Shown in pieces: positions 46,273 to 57,028 of a stretch of 64,000 nucleotides of DNA. This DNA is from Clostridiales bacterium (GTDB taxonomy: Bacteria; Bacillota; Clostridia; Christensenellales; Borkfalkiaceae), in contig SVIG01000005.1 in the NCBI GenBank assembly GCA_015071005.1, positions 1 through 64,000 of the forward strand. The letters run 5' to 3'. Both the position numbers and the translations under genes were made by a program. How positions within the stretch are numbered: the first letter of the stretch is position 1; every line of letters begins with the position of its first letter. The notes below the pieces were generated by a model. The model searched no databases and was not told where the DNA came from. It saw only the letters and a program-made list of their open reading frames with translations.

Positions 46273-48051
46273 TTATTCAGCGCAGTTCTTTTTAAGAATT
46301 GCAAGGTTATCCATAATTTCCTTGGGCATCTTGTCGCCGAAGTTTTCTGCGTAGTAGGAAGTGATTTCTTCCGCTTCCGCAGCCCAACGAGCTTTGTCAA
46401 CTACAAGGAGTTTATCAAGCGTAGCCGCGTCGATATCGCAGTTTTCGATGTTGATATCTTTCGCATAAGGAAGGTAACCGATAGCCGTTTCACGAGCTTC
46501 TACCTTGCCTTCGCAACGATCAAGAATCCAGTCAAGAACGCGCATATTATCGCCGAAACCAGGCCACATGAAGTTGCCGTTTTCGTCCTGACGGAACCAG
46601 TTTACGTTGAAGATCTTGGGTTGCTTATCTTCGGGAACTTTCGCGCCCATGTCGATCCAGTGTTGGAAATAACGATCAACCGAGTAGCCCATGAAAGGCT
46701 TCATTGCCATGGGGTCGTGGCGGAGTACGCCAACCGCACCCGTAGCAGCAGCCGTCGTTTCGGAGGACATGATCGTACCAACGAACGTACCGTGGTTCCA
46801 ATCGCGGGATTGGTAAACGAGCGGCGTCGTCGTTGCTCTTCTACCGCCAAAGATGATTGCGGAAAGAGGTACGCCTGCCTTCGAATTGAATTCAGGCGAG
46901 ATGCAAGGGCAGTTTTCTGCAGGAGCGGTGAAACGAGAGTTGGGATGCGCTGCGTTGCGGCCGCAATCAGGCGTCCAAGGCTTACCCGTCCAATCGATCA
47001 AGTTTGCAGGAGCTTCCTTCGTGAGCTTTTCCCACCAAACGGTGTTGTCCGCAGGATTAAGCGCAACGTTCGTGAAAATCGTGCCCTTCATCGTGGAATG
47101 CAACGCATTGGGGTTGGACTTTTCGTTCGTACCGGGAGCAACGCCGAAGAAACCGTTTTCAGGGTTGCAAGCCCAAAGTCTGCCGTCTTCGCCTACTCTG
47201 ATCCAAGCGATATCGTCGCCGACGCATTGTACTTCGTAGCCTGCGTCAAGGTATTGCTTGGGAGGAATCAACATTGCAAGGTTCGTCTTACCGCAAGCGG
47301 AAGGGAACGCTGCTGCAACGTATTTCATTTCGCTATCGCCAGGGCGCTTAACGCCAAGGATGAGCATGTGTTCTGCCATCCAGCCTTCCTTTCTACCAAG
47401 GTTGGTCGCGATACGAAGCGCGAAGCACTTTTTACCGAGCAATACGTTACCGCCGTAAGCCGAGTTCACGGAAATAATCGTGTTGTCTTCGGGGAAATGC
47501 ATGATATATCTCTTTTCAGGATCAACGTCGCACTTTGCGTGGAAACCCTTAACGAAATCGCCGTTTTCGCCGAGTTGGTCAAGGCACATCGTACCTACTC
47601 TCGTCATAATCATCATGTTGAGCACAACGTAGATGGAGTCGGTAATTTCGATACCGATTTTCGAGAAAGGCGAGCCTACAACGCCCATCGAATAAGGGAT
47701 AACGTACATCGTTCTGCCCTTATACGCGCCCTTCGCAATTTCGTTTACCATTGCATACGCGTCCTTGGGTGCCTTCCATTTAACGATGGAATGAGGAAGC
47801 GCGTCTTCTTCGTTTTCGCAGCAGATAAAGGTTCTGTCTTCTACACGCGCAACGTCGTTTTCAGCCGTTCTGTGATAATAGCAACCAGGCAACTTTTCTT
47901 GGTTAAGCTTGATCATTTCGCCCGTAGCGCAAGCTTCTTCTCTCAATGCGTCGCGTTGTGCGTCGCTACCGTCGATCCATACCACGTTATCGGGTTGCGC
48001 AAACGCTTTTACGTCTTCAACAAATTGAAGAACTTTCTTGTTGTTGGTCAT
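46273..48051 (-). CDS. pckG: phosphoenolpyruvate carboxykinase (GTP)
   Basis: AAFPSACGKTNLAMLIPP, VGDDIAWIRVGEDGRLWACNPENGFFGVAPGTN. Confidence 0.96.
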   Translation of the reverse strand: MTNNKKVLQFVEDVKAFAQPDNVVWIDGSDAQRDALREEACATGEMIKLNQEKLPGCYYHRTAENDVARVEDRTFICCENEEDALPHSIVKWKAPKDAYAMVNEIAKGAYKGRTMYVIPYSMGVVGSPFSKIGIEITDSIYVVLNMMIMTRVGTMCLDQLGENGDFVKGFHAKCDVDPEKRYIMHFPEDNTIISVNSAYGGNVLLGKKCFALRIATNLGRKEGWMAEHMLILGVKRPGDSEMKYVAAAFPSACGKTNLAMLIPPKQYLDAGYEVQCVGDDIAWIRVGEDGRLWACNPENGFFGVAPGTNEKSNPNALHSTMKGTIFTNVALNPADNTVWWEKLTKEAPANLIDWTGKPWTPDCGRNAAHPNSRFTAPAENCPCISPEFNSKAGVPLSAIIFGGRRATTTPLVYQSRDWNHGTFVGTIMSSETTAAATGAVGVLRHDPMAMKPFMGYSVDRYFQHWIDMGAKVPEDKQPKIFNVNWFRQDENGNFMWPGFGDNMRVLDWILDRCEGKVEARETAIGYLPYAKDINIENCDIDAATLDKLLVVDKARWAAEAEEITSYYAENFGDKMPKEIMDNLAILKKNCAE

Positions 48052-48315
48052 AATGTATCTCCTTTTTTGAAAATAAAATTTTTACCGTTTTTATTTTGGT
48101 CGTTACGCGCGTATAGTACGCCATAATTACCAAAAATATTATATCATATTAAAACGGAATTGTAAACAGTTTTGCGAAAAAAAATTGCTCGATTTTTATC
48201 AAAAAACTCTTGATTTTTCTCTCTTTTTTGTCCATAGAGAAGAAAAACGCGCGCCGCAAAGACAACGGCGGCGTTTTTTATTGCTTCCTAGGTCTTTTCA
48301 ACCCTCGAATTTTTA

Positions 48316-50052
48316 CTATCTCACACCGCCCATCGAGCGACTATACCGCGCGCGACGGACTTTTTCCACCTCGCGGTTATACCCAAACAACCGATTCGCC
48401 GCAAGGGAAATTTCCGTCGTTTGTCTATCGATCGCCGCCGTTTCCTCTTCCGTATAACGAACGTTAGAAAAGAAAAGCAAAACAATCGACGCATACCCCG
48501 TCGCCACAATGAGCAGCACAGGCAAAGCTCCCCTATGAAAAAACAGGGATATCGCAAGCAAAATACTCGAAAATACAATTTCTTTCCATTGAAATTTCAA
48601 GGCAAACCACACCCCGATTTTTTGTGAGGATTTCGGCGTAACGATAAACCGCGCCTTCTTACCCATCATTCCCATCGCCGCCGAAATTAAGGACGTCGTC
48701 AGCATCGAGCCGTAGAGCATAATCACGGACACGGTATATAAAAGCGTGCGCAAAGGATTAAATCGGAAAGTCCAAGTAAAAAAGTCGTTGAGCATCGGCG
48801 AGAAAAAGAAAATCACGGTCGGTACGATCATCCAAGGCGAGTACGCCGCCCCCAAATCGATTTTCAGCAAGGGTGCGATCATCAAATTCGTAAAGATGAA
48901 AAAGGCGAAAATCGCCGTCAGTGGTAAGTTATAAGTGAAAAGCGCGATGTCGAGCTTTTCATACCATTTCATCTTTGAGCGCACGATTTTGCCGGTGTAT
49001 TTTTTGATAAATTCCAAGTTCCCCTGCGTCCATTTGGAATGCCGCTTTTTGAAGGCGACGTAGTCGATCGGGTACTCTTCCTTACATACGATATTCGGCG
49101 CAAACGCCACGTAATAGCCCGCGTTTCTCGCCTCGATACTCAAACATAAATCTTCCGCAACGAGCGGCGGAAAACCGCCCGCCTTTTCATAACAATCCCG
49201 TTTGATCATCGCGCCGTGACCAAGCATCGTCGAAAATCCGTAAAAATGCTTCATCGTTTGATAGGTCGGCCAATGAGAATTGACGCCGACGTGAAAAAGC
49301 TTCATAAAGAAATTTCGATTTCTATCCGACACGTGATTCGCTTGCACAATCCCCACGTTTTTGCGCGCATAGAAATATTTCAAGCTCTCATAAAGATAGT
49401 TTCGCGGCAAAATCTCGTCCGAATCAAGAATCACGTAATAATCATACCCCTTTTCCTTGCACTCTTGTGAGAAGAAATAGTTGTTGATATTCCCTGCCTT
49501 AAACCCTTCGCGGTTTTTTCGGCGCACAACCTTTACACCGTGTTTGAGCGCAAACTCGTTGACCTTTTCCCTGTACTCCTCACTCGTCGAATCGTCCAAA
49601 ATCACCACGTCGAAATTAGGATAGTTTTGGCGCATACTCGCTTCCAAACTCCTTCCGTCAAAATCATTGCAGGTGCAATAGGCAAGCAAAATTTTATCTT
49701 TTGCGCCGCGCACGTCGGTGTCAATGACGTCAAAATATCTACGGTACAAGCGGCGGCGGAACAAATAATACCAAGCAACGTAAATAAAATCTTTTACGCC
49801 GTTGAGCCAAAAATAGGAAATGAAAACCGCGTTAAAAATTAAGAGCAATCTTGCCCCTATCCGTAAAAACAAGGACGCCTTCACCCCTTTCACAAACGGC
49901 ACTCTCGCGAAATTCGGCGAGAAATGATACCATAAAAACGCCGTCAACACCGTCCACACAACGAGCATTGTCACGTACAGCGCAGGACTTTTTTTCATTC
50001 TCTCCTTCTCTTTCCCTTTTTCAGATTTTTCTTTCATTTTGCCACACTCCAA
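48316..50052 (-). CDS. membrane glycosyltransferase, cellulose-synthase-like GT2
   Basis: VVILDDSTSEEY, YYVILDSDEILPRNY, LVAEDLCLSIEARNAG, RHSKWTQGN; multiple TM segments. Confidence 0.88.
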   Translation of the reverse strand: MECGKMKEKSEKGKEKERMKKSPALYVTMLVVWTVLTAFLWYHFSPNFARVPFVKGVKASLFLRIGARLLLIFNAVFISYFWLNGVKDFIYVAWYYLFRRRLYRRYFDVIDTDVRGAKDKILLAYCTCNDFDGRSLEASMRQNYPNFDVVILDDSTSEEYREKVNEFALKHGVKVVRRKNREGFKAGNINNYFFSQECKEKGYDYYVILDSDEILPRNYLYESLKYFYARKNVGIVQANHVSDRNRNFFMKLFHVGVNSHWPTYQTMKHFYGFSTMLGHGAMIKRDCYEKAGGFPPLVAEDLCLSIEARNAGYYVAFAPNIVCKEEYPIDYVAFKKRHSKWTQGNLEFIKKYTGKIVRSKMKWYEKLDIALFTYNLPLTAIFAFFIFTNLMIAPLLKIDLGAAYSPWMIVPTVIFFFSPMLNDFFTWTFRFNPLRTLLYTVSVIMLYGSMLTTSLISAAMGMMGKKARFIVTPKSSQKIGVWFALKFQWKEIVFSSILLAISLFFHRGALPVLLIVATGYASIVLLFFSNVRYTEEETAAIDRQTTEISLAANRLFGYNREVEKVRRARYSRSMGGVR

Positions 50053-50211
50053 GTTTTTGCTTTTCGTACTTATTTTGTGGCTCTTTTTGCAAATTCATAC
50101 CTTTTTCTTGCGCGCAGACTTGACAAACGTTTTTTCTTCCTATATAATATAATGTATAATCGAAAAAATGGTTTAATCTCAGGTATAAAATCAAGAAAAG
50201 GAATAGTAGAG

Positions 50212-50982
50212 ATGCGAATAGTGGTCAAAGTGGGCACGTCAACGTTGGCGCACGAAACGGGAAAACTGAATATCAAACGCACGGGCGCGCTCGTGCAAGT
50301 TTTAAGCGATTTGAAGAACGCGGGCCATGAAGTAATCCTCGTTTCCTCGGGCGCAATCGGTATGGGCGTGGGCAAGCTCGGTCTTTCCCAAAAGCCGACG
50401 GATATCCCCACCAAACAAGCGGCGGCGGCTGTCGGTCAATGCGAATTGATGTACACCTACGATCGCCTCTTTACCGAATACGGACATACCGTCGCGCAAA
50501 TTCTTTTGACCGGCTCGGACTTTTCGTCCGACGAGCGGCACGAGAATTTCAATAACACGATGTCCCGTCTTTTGGCGCTCGGCGCGCTCCCGATTATCAA
50601 CGAAAACGATACGATTGCAACGGAAGAAATCAAGGTGGGCGATAACGACACCCTTTCCGCGCTCGTTGCGGTCAGCGTGAAGGCAGACCTTTTGGCAATC
50701 CTTTCCGACGTGGACGGGCTTTACTCGGCAGATCCACGTAAAAATGCGAACGCACAATTTATTGAACGCGTACACGGTATCCCCGAATCAATTTTTGAAA
50801 CGGCTGGCGACGTCGGCTCGAATTTGGGTACGGGGGGCATGAAAACGAAACTCAACGCAGCGAAAATTTGCGTAGAAAAGGGCGTGAATATGGCGATTGC
50901 TAACGGCGAAAACCCCGACCTTTTGTACGACGTTGTCGACGGCAAAACGAGCCGCTACACTTTATTTGTTGCAGGAAAATAA
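50212..50982 (+). CDS. proB: glutamate 5-kinase
   Basis: [50 protein letters not shown]; start at 50212. Confidence 0.95.
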   Translation: MRIVVKVGTSTLAHETGKLNIKRTGALVQVLSDLKNAGHEVILVSSGAIGMGVGKLGLSQKPTDIPTKQAAAAVGQCELMYTYDRLFTEYGHTVAQILLTGSDFSSDERHENFNNTMSRLLALGALPIINENDTIATEEIKVGDNDTLSALVAVSVKADLLAILSDVDGLYSADPRKNANAQFIERVHGIPESIFETAGDVGSNLGTGGMKTKLNAAKICVEKGVNMAIANGENPDLLYDVVDGKTSRYTLFVAGK

Positions 50983-50984
50983 CT

Positions 50985-52247
50985 ATGAAAACGACACAGG
51001 AAATCTTAAAAGCCGCAAAGGCGGCGGCGAGCGGACTTTCCATTCTCTCGCCTCAGCAAAAAAACACCGCGCTTTTGGCGATGGCGGACGCGCTGGAAGA
51101 AAATGCGGCGGCGATTCTTGCCGCGAATGCGTTGGACGTTGAAAACGCAAAAGGCAAGCTCCCCGACGTTATGATCGATAGACTGCGCTTGGACGAAAAG
51201 CGGATTGCAGGCATGGCGAAAGGAATTCGCGAAGTGGCGGCGCTTCCCGACCCGATCGGTACGGTCTTGGAAGAATCCACTCTTTACAACGGACTTTCCG
51301 TCACCAAAAAACGCGTACCTCTTGGAGTGATCGGCATCATCTACGAAAGCCGTCCCAACGTAACCTCGGACGCAGGCGCGCTGTGCTTCAAAAGCGGTAA
51401 CGTTTGCGTATTGCGTGGGGGCAGGGACGCGTTCAATTCCTCTTTCGAGATTATTCGCGTGATGCGTGCGGCACTTGAAAAGCAGTCGCTTAACCCCGAT
51501 TTTATCAATATTGTAGAAGACGTTTCCCGCCAAAGCGCAACGGAGCTGATGACGGCGGTTGGGTACGTAGACGCACTCATTCCGCGCGGCGGTGCAGGCT
51601 TGATCCGCGCTTGTGTGGAAAACGCAAAAGTCCCCTGCATTGAAACGGGTACGGGTATTTGTCACGTGTACGTGGACAAAGCGGCGGATATCGAAAAGGC
51701 ACTCAATATTATTGAAAACGCAAAAACCTCGCGCCCGTCAGTATGTAACGCGGAAGAGGTATGTTTGGTACACGAAAAAATTGCCAGCACCTTCCTTCCC
51801 CTGCTTGAAAAACGGCTTTGCGCGAACCGCGAAGAAAAGGGCTTGGCAGCCGTAGAGCTGCGTTGCGATGCGCAGGCTTTGGAAATTTTACCTAATTGCA
51901 AAGCGGCGAATGAAAGGGATTTCGACACCGAGTTTTTGGATTATATCTTGGCGATAAAGGTGGTCAAATCGGTGGACGAAGCGATCGCGCACGTGAGCGC
52001 GCACTCTACTCACCATAGCGACTGTATTGTGAGCGAAGACGAGAGCGCGTTAGAAAAGTTTGCGCTTTGTATCGACAGCGCGGCGGTGTATTTGAACGCG
52101 TCCACACGTTTTACGGACGGCGGCGAGTTTGGTAAGGGCTGTGAAATCGGGATTTCCACGCAAAAATTACACGCACGCGGACCGATGGGCTTGGAAGAAC
52201 TTTGTTCCTATAAATATATCGTGCGCGGAAACGGTCAAACTCGGTAA
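50985..52247 (+). CDS. proA: gamma-glutamyl phosphate reductase
   Basis: [60 protein letters not shown]. Confidence 0.96.
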   Translation: MKTTQEILKAAKAAASGLSILSPQQKNTALLAMADALEENAAAILAANALDVENAKGKLPDVMIDRLRLDEKRIAGMAKGIREVAALPDPIGTVLEESTLYNGLSVTKKRVPLGVIGIIYESRPNVTSDAGALCFKSGNVCVLRGGRDAFNSSFEIIRVMRAALEKQSLNPDFINIVEDVSRQSATELMTAVGYVDALIPRGGAGLIRACVENAKVPCIETGTGICHVYVDKAADIEKALNIIENAKTSRPSVCNAEEVCLVHEKIASTFLPLLEKRLCANREEKGLAAVELRCDAQALEILPNCKAANERDFDTEFLDYILAIKVVKSVDEAIAHVSAHSTHHSDCIVSEDESALEKFALCIDSAAVYLNASTRFTDGGEFGKGCEIGISTQKLHARGPMGLEELCSYKYIVRGNGQTR

Positions 52248-52283
52248 ACAGTTCCAGCAAATTTAGCATTTAAGGAGTTTATT

Positions 52284-53084
52284 ATGGCGAAATATAAAAT
52301 CGGTTTTATCGGCTGCGGAAACATGGGCGGCGCGCTCGTGACCGCGGCAGCAAAAAGCGTTGACGGTGCAAAGATTGCCGTTTGCGATTTCGACAAGGCA
52401 AAAACGGACAAATTTCATAAGGAATACGGCGCGGTAGTCACGGACGCAAAAGACATCGCGAAAAATGCGGATTTCGTGCTTCTTGCGGTAAAACCGCAAG
52501 TGATGGCGAGCGCGATTGCGGATTTCGCCAGCGAATTACAAGCACGCACGGACGTAACGGTGATTACGATTGCAGCAGGCCTGTCCATTTCGGCAATCCG
52601 TTCCTTTATCGGTGCGGACTTACCCATGATTCGCATTATGCCCAATACCCCCGTCGCCCTTGGCGCAGGCATGATTTTGTACACGCTTGCAACCGTGGAT
52701 GCGGCGGTAGAAACGGAATTTTTGTCTATTTTTGAAAAAGCGGGTGTATTCGATAAAATTCCCGAAGACAAAATCGACGCAGGCAGCGCCCTTTCGGGCT
52801 GCGGACCGGCGTTTGTGTACGCGTTTGCGGAAGCACTCGCAGACGGCGCGGTGGAATGCGGCGTACCCCGTGATAAAGCGGCTTTGTATGCGGCGCAAAC
52901 CTTGCTCGGTGCGGCGGAAATGCTCTTGGAATTCGGTCATCCCGCCGACTTAAAAGACGCGGTTTGTTCCCCTGGCGGCACAACGATTGCAGGGATTCAC
53001 GCCTTGGAAGCGGCAGGCTTCCGCGGCGCGACCATCGACGCGGTGACGGCGGCGTATAAACGCACTTTGGAACTTAAAAAATAA
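52284..53084 (+). CDS. proC: pyrroline-5-carboxylate reductase
   Basis: KIGFIGCGNMGGALV; RIMPNTPVALGAGM; SPGGTTIAGIHALEAAGFRGATIDAV. Confidence 0.96.
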   Translation: MAKYKIGFIGCGNMGGALVTAAAKSVDGAKIAVCDFDKAKTDKFHKEYGAVVTDAKDIAKNADFVLLAVKPQVMASAIADFASELQARTDVTVITIAAGLSISAIRSFIGADLPMIRIMPNTPVALGAGMILYTLATVDAAVETEFLSIFEKAGVFDKIPEDKIDAGSALSGCGPAFVYAFAEALADGAVECGVPRDKAALYAAQTLLGAAEMLLEFGHPADLKDAVCSPGGTTIAGIHALEAAGFRGATIDAVTAAYKRTLELKK

Positions 53085-53229
53085 TTCGTATTATAAAAAA
53101 GCCCGACGGCAAATGCCGTCGGGGCGGTGCACCACCGCCGACAAGCTTCGGTGGCTAATATTCCCATCATTTTACGAAGAAATAACAAGAAAAACAAAAG
53201 GGCAGCCCGATGGGCTGCCCTTTTTCTCT

Positions 53230-53604
53230 TTATAGTTTGATTCCGAAAAAGTCAGGTTTTCCGCTTGCAAGCTCCTTGCACAAAAGGCTTGCTACAAACG
53301 CGCGCTTTTCCGCATACGTGGGCTTCGAGAAAATATGCTTCCACTTAAACGCCCTATACTCCTTTTTGAAAAGGTATTTCAAGGACGGGAACTGAAATTC
53401 CCCGTTTACGCAAACGACGATATGAATCTCTTGCGCGCCCGAAACCTCTCGCCAATCGAAAAAATCCTTACCCTTTTTGTAGCGGCAAATATATACACAG
53501 CTGCTATCTCCGCCCTTTTGATAGAAGTACTCGAAGGTAAACCCCTTATCCAAGAACGGCGCGGTGAGTTTTTTGATTGTTTCCGAAGCCACAGTTTCGT
53601 TCAT
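53230..53604 (-). CDS. hypothetical protein (124 aa)
   Basis: ORF with own start; no recognised motif. Confidence 0.6.
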   Translation of the reverse strand: MNETVASETIKKLTAPFLDKGFTFEYFYQKGGDSSCVYICRYKKGKDFFDWREVSGAQEIHIVVCVNGEFQFPSLKYLFKKEYRAFKWKHIFSKPTYAEKRAFVASLLCKELASGKPDFFGIKL

Positions 53605-53625
53605 CGCGTACCTGCCCTGCCTATT

Positions 53626-55455
53626 TTATTCCAAAACTGCTTTAATTCGGCGCAAACCGCTGCCGCAGCTTTGTTCCTTTTGAATCTTAAATTTGCCGAG
53701 CTTGCCCGTCGATTCCACGTGCGGACCACCGCAAATTTCTTTCGAAAAATCGCCGATAGTGTACGTCTTTACCACTTCGCCGTACTTGCTTTCAAATAAC
53801 CCCGTAAACCCTTCCGCTTTCGCTTCGTCGAGTGAGATTTCCTTCATCACAACGGGGATATCCGCTTTAATAACTTCGTTGACCATATCTTCCACCGCTT
53901 TGATTTGCTCCGCAGTCATAGGTTGAGGAAGATTGAAGTCAAAACGCAAGCGTTCTTCGGTGATATTCGAGCCCTTTTGGTTGACGTCGGGCGAGCACAC
54001 CTTTTTCAGCGCCGCATGGAGCAAGTGGGTCGCCGTGTGAAGCGCCGTCGTTGCTTCCTTATGGTCGGCAAGACCGCAAGCGAATTTTTGCTCGCTGCCT
54101 GCTTTACTCTTGTTTTGGTGTTCCTCAAACGCCGCCTTGTAGCCGTCGATATCCACGGTAAAGCCGCGTTCTTTCGCCATTTCGTCCGTGATTTCTACGG
54201 GGAAACCGTAGGTATCGTACAAACGGAACGCCTGCTTACCGCCGATGACCGTTTCAGGTACGTAGTCGGGGTTTTGTTGGCTCATAAACGCGTTCTTGCG
54301 TTCGATGCCGCCGATGCACTTTTCAAATTCCTTCAAGCCCTGTTGCAAGGTTTTAGTGAATTTCCCTTCTTCCTTTGCAAGCTCTTCCGCAATCTTTTCA
54401 CGATTGATATTCAGTTCGGGATAAACGTCCTTATAATACTCGATAAACGCTTCCGAAATCTTGGAAAGACTGCCTTCGGGAAGGTTGATTTTTCTTCCGT
54501 AGCGTACCGCGCGGCGAATAATTCTTCTCAAAATATAGCCTTGGTCGGTATTCGAAGGCACGATTCCCTTTTCATCGCCGAGCATAAAGGTCGCCGTACG
54601 GCAATGGTCGAGCAATACGCGGAAGGACTTCGTCGTCTCTTCGTCGTCGTTGTAGTTCTTGCCCGTAAGCTCCGCAATCACCTTAATCGCGTTTTCGAAA
54701 ATGTCCGTTTCATACACGCTCGATTTACCGTTCAAAACGCAAAGCGCACGTTCCAAGCCCATACCCGTGTCCACGTTCTTTTGCGAAAGCTCGGTGAAGC
54801 TCCCGTCCGCTTGCTTGTTAAAGCGCATAAATACGTCGTTCCAAATTTCAAGGAATGCGCCGCAGTTGCAGTCGGGATTGCAGGTGGGCGAACACTTGGG
54901 TTTGCGGATGACGAACATTTCCGTATCCGTACCGCAAGGGCCGGTCAAACCGGCAGGTCCCCACCAGTTATTTTCACGGGGCATGAAATAGATATTTTCT
55001 TTCTTAATCCCTGCCTTTTCCCAAAGCGCCGCCGCCTCGTCGTCGCGAGGAAGCGTGTCGTCGCCGCCGAATACGGTGACCGCGATTTTATCCGCAGGAA
55101 TGCCGAGATATTTTTCGCCCGTCAAGAATTCATAGCTCCAAGGGATCATTTCTTCCTTGAAATAATCGCCAAGCGACCAGTTGCCAAGCATTTCAAAGAA
55201 AGTACAGTGTCTTTCATCGCCAACGTCGTCAATATCGCCCGTACGCACGCATTTTTGTACGTCGCAAAGACGTTTGCCCGCAGGGTGTTTTTCGCCCAAA
55301 AGATAAGGCACGAGCGGATGCATACCTGCCGTCGTGAAAAGTACGGTAGGATCGTTTTCGGGAATCAAGGACGCGGAAGGAATCACCTTGTGTCCTCTAT
55401 CCTTAAAAAAGCCGAGATACATTTCTCTTAAAGATTGTCCAGTATACGTTTTCAT
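53626..55455 (-). CDS. alaS: alanyl-tRNA synthetase-like protein lacking the C-terminal C-Ala region (609 aa)
   Basis: GQSLREMYLGFFKDRGHKVIPSASLIPENDPTVLFTTAGMHPLVPYL; HTATHLLH; CGGPHVESTGKLGKFKIQ then stop. Confidence 0.88.
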   Translation of the reverse strand: MKTYTGQSLREMYLGFFKDRGHKVIPSASLIPENDPTVLFTTAGMHPLVPYLLGEKHPAGKRLCDVQKCVRTGDIDDVGDERHCTFFEMLGNWSLGDYFKEEMIPWSYEFLTGEKYLGIPADKIAVTVFGGDDTLPRDDEAAALWEKAGIKKENIYFMPRENNWWGPAGLTGPCGTDTEMFVIRKPKCSPTCNPDCNCGAFLEIWNDVFMRFNKQADGSFTELSQKNVDTGMGLERALCVLNGKSSVYETDIFENAIKVIAELTGKNYNDDEETTKSFRVLLDHCRTATFMLGDEKGIVPSNTDQGYILRRIIRRAVRYGRKINLPEGSLSKISEAFIEYYKDVYPELNINREKIAEELAKEEGKFTKTLQQGLKEFEKCIGGIERKNAFMSQQNPDYVPETVIGGKQAFRLYDTYGFPVEITDEMAKERGFTVDIDGYKAAFEEHQNKSKAGSEQKFACGLADHKEATTALHTATHLLHAALKKVCSPDVNQKGSNITEERLRFDFNLPQPMTAEQIKAVEDMVNEVIKADIPVVMKEISLDEAKAEGFTGLFESKYGEVVKTYTIGDFSKEICGGPHVESTGKLGKFKIQKEQSCGSGLRRIKAVLE

Positions 55456-55569
55456 AAAATTTTCCTTTATGGGATTGATTTTCTTTTACATTATAAATGT
55501 AAAACCTCGCTTTTGTCAAGCAATAGGCGCAGTATAGCCGAAAAAATTTTATAGTATGTTAAAAGAGCC

Positions 55570-55592
55570 GACCACAGTCGGCTCTTTCTTTG
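55570..55592. terminator. intrinsic terminator
   Basis: AAGAGCCGAC-caca-GTCGGCTCTT. Confidence 0.75.
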
Positions 55593-55599
55593 TCACCAC

Positions 55600-57009
55600 T
55601 TAATATTGATAATTTCCATCCGCGCAAACAATTTGTTTTGCCGGTACGCGTCGATTCCAAAGCTCATCATTACGCCAAATTGCTTCCCATTGCGCCACAG
55701 TGCCGTTAAATTTGATTTCCCGCAAATTTTCACACCCACTAAACGCATAATCCTCTATTTTCGTCACGTTGCTGCCAATCGTTGCCCTTGCCAACTGCTC
55801 ACAATCCGAAAAAGCACTTTCTTTAATCGTCGTCACCGTTTCAGGTATTACGATTTCTTCTAAAGCCGAACAAAACCAGAACGTTTGAATGTCAATCACG
55901 GTCACTCCGCTTGGAATCGTCACTTGGGATAATTGTTTACAGTACATAAACGCCTGCGCGTCAATTCGTGTAACCGTAGAAGGAATCACTACTTCTACCA
56001 AGTTTTTACATTCTTGAAACGCACGTTCGCCAATTACCGTGACCCCTTCGGGGATAACCACTTTCGTTATATTGTTGCAGTTCGCAAACGCATCGTAACG
56101 GACTTGCGTCACGGGATACTCGTTATATTGCGCAGGAATTACGATTTCCGTATCCTCGCAAGTACCAATGTCCGACACCGCATACGCATTCGCGCCGTTG
56201 ATATATTCAAATTCCAAGCCTTCGCTTGCGGGTTTCGGCTGCACCACTTCTTCGCCGCCTTCTTCATTCCCTTCGGATGAATCTTCTTCCCAAGGCAACG
56301 TACCGATGCTTGCATCGCCGTAGGAAATCACAAAATAGACGCAATCCGTTCTTACCAATTCCCCTTCTTCCTCAATCGTTCTATAAGTATATTCATAATC
56401 ACAGGAATAAAGCCTTCCGTCTACGTACTTCAACTGTACCCAGGTACTTACATTATCCCTTTCCATGATATACGTGTACATACCGTCATCGAATTCAAAT
56501 TGCGAATACATTGGCATGAAACTTTGTACAAAAGGGGTATCGAAATAATACTCCGTCACATCCCCCAATATGGCATTAACACCGCAATCAGTCTCGATCT
56601 CCCATTCTTCATCGTTCTGTTTGGTCCATTCGACCATTACACCGTCCTGCTCAACGATATATTCTTCAATAGCAATGGGCTCGTCGACGGGAATAATCTT
56701 TCCCTCATCTTCATAACAACCCGTCGAGCGCCCTTCTAAGAAACGATAAGCTTTTCCGTCCGCGATTTCCAAAACGCCGCTACCTGCTTCCGTCATAGAA
56801 AGTTCATTCAAATGAGCCTCCTGGCTTATTTCAAATCTGATCGTGGCGTTCATCGTAGAAGCGGTATCTTCAAGCGCCTGTACCCATGCCGCCTCATCTG
56901 TCAACTTCTCGCCCTTAACACCGCCTTTTTTGCCGCCGCAAGCGGTAAGCCCAAGCGAACCTACCATGCCAACCGCTAATACAATCGCCGCAATTCTCTT
57001 GCTTCTCAT
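55600..57009 (-). CDS. lipoprotein with BspA-type leucine-rich repeats
   Basis: Lipobox LTACGGKK; repeated FxxCxxLxxVxIPxxVTxIxxxAF units. Confidence 0.88.
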   Translation of the reverse strand: MRSKRIAAIVLAVGMVGSLGLTACGGKKGGVKGEKLTDEAAWVQALEDTASTMNATIRFEISQEAHLNELSMTEAGSGVLEIADGKAYRFLEGRSTGCYEDEGKIIPVDEPIAIEEYIVEQDGVMVEWTKQNDEEWEIETDCGVNAILGDVTEYYFDTPFVQSFMPMYSQFEFDDGMYTYIMERDNVSTWVQLKYVDGRLYSCDYEYTYRTIEEEGELVRTDCVYFVISYGDASIGTLPWEEDSSEGNEEGGEEVVQPKPASEGLEFEYINGANAYAVSDIGTCEDTEIVIPAQYNEYPVTQVRYDAFANCNNITKVVIPEGVTVIGERAFQECKNLVEVVIPSTVTRIDAQAFMYCKQLSQVTIPSGVTVIDIQTFWFCSALEEIVIPETVTTIKESAFSDCEQLARATIGSNVTKIEDYAFSGCENLREIKFNGTVAQWEAIWRNDELWNRRVPAKQIVCADGNYQY

Positions 57010-57028
57010 TTTTTCTTTACTCCTTGTT

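Noticed and set aside
46210-48126. 638-aa ORF antisense to pckG
   Set aside because: Shadow ORF over a clear PEPCK gene
53905-55431. 508-aa ORF antisense to the AlaRS-like gene
   Set aside because: Shadow ORF, no recognisable domain
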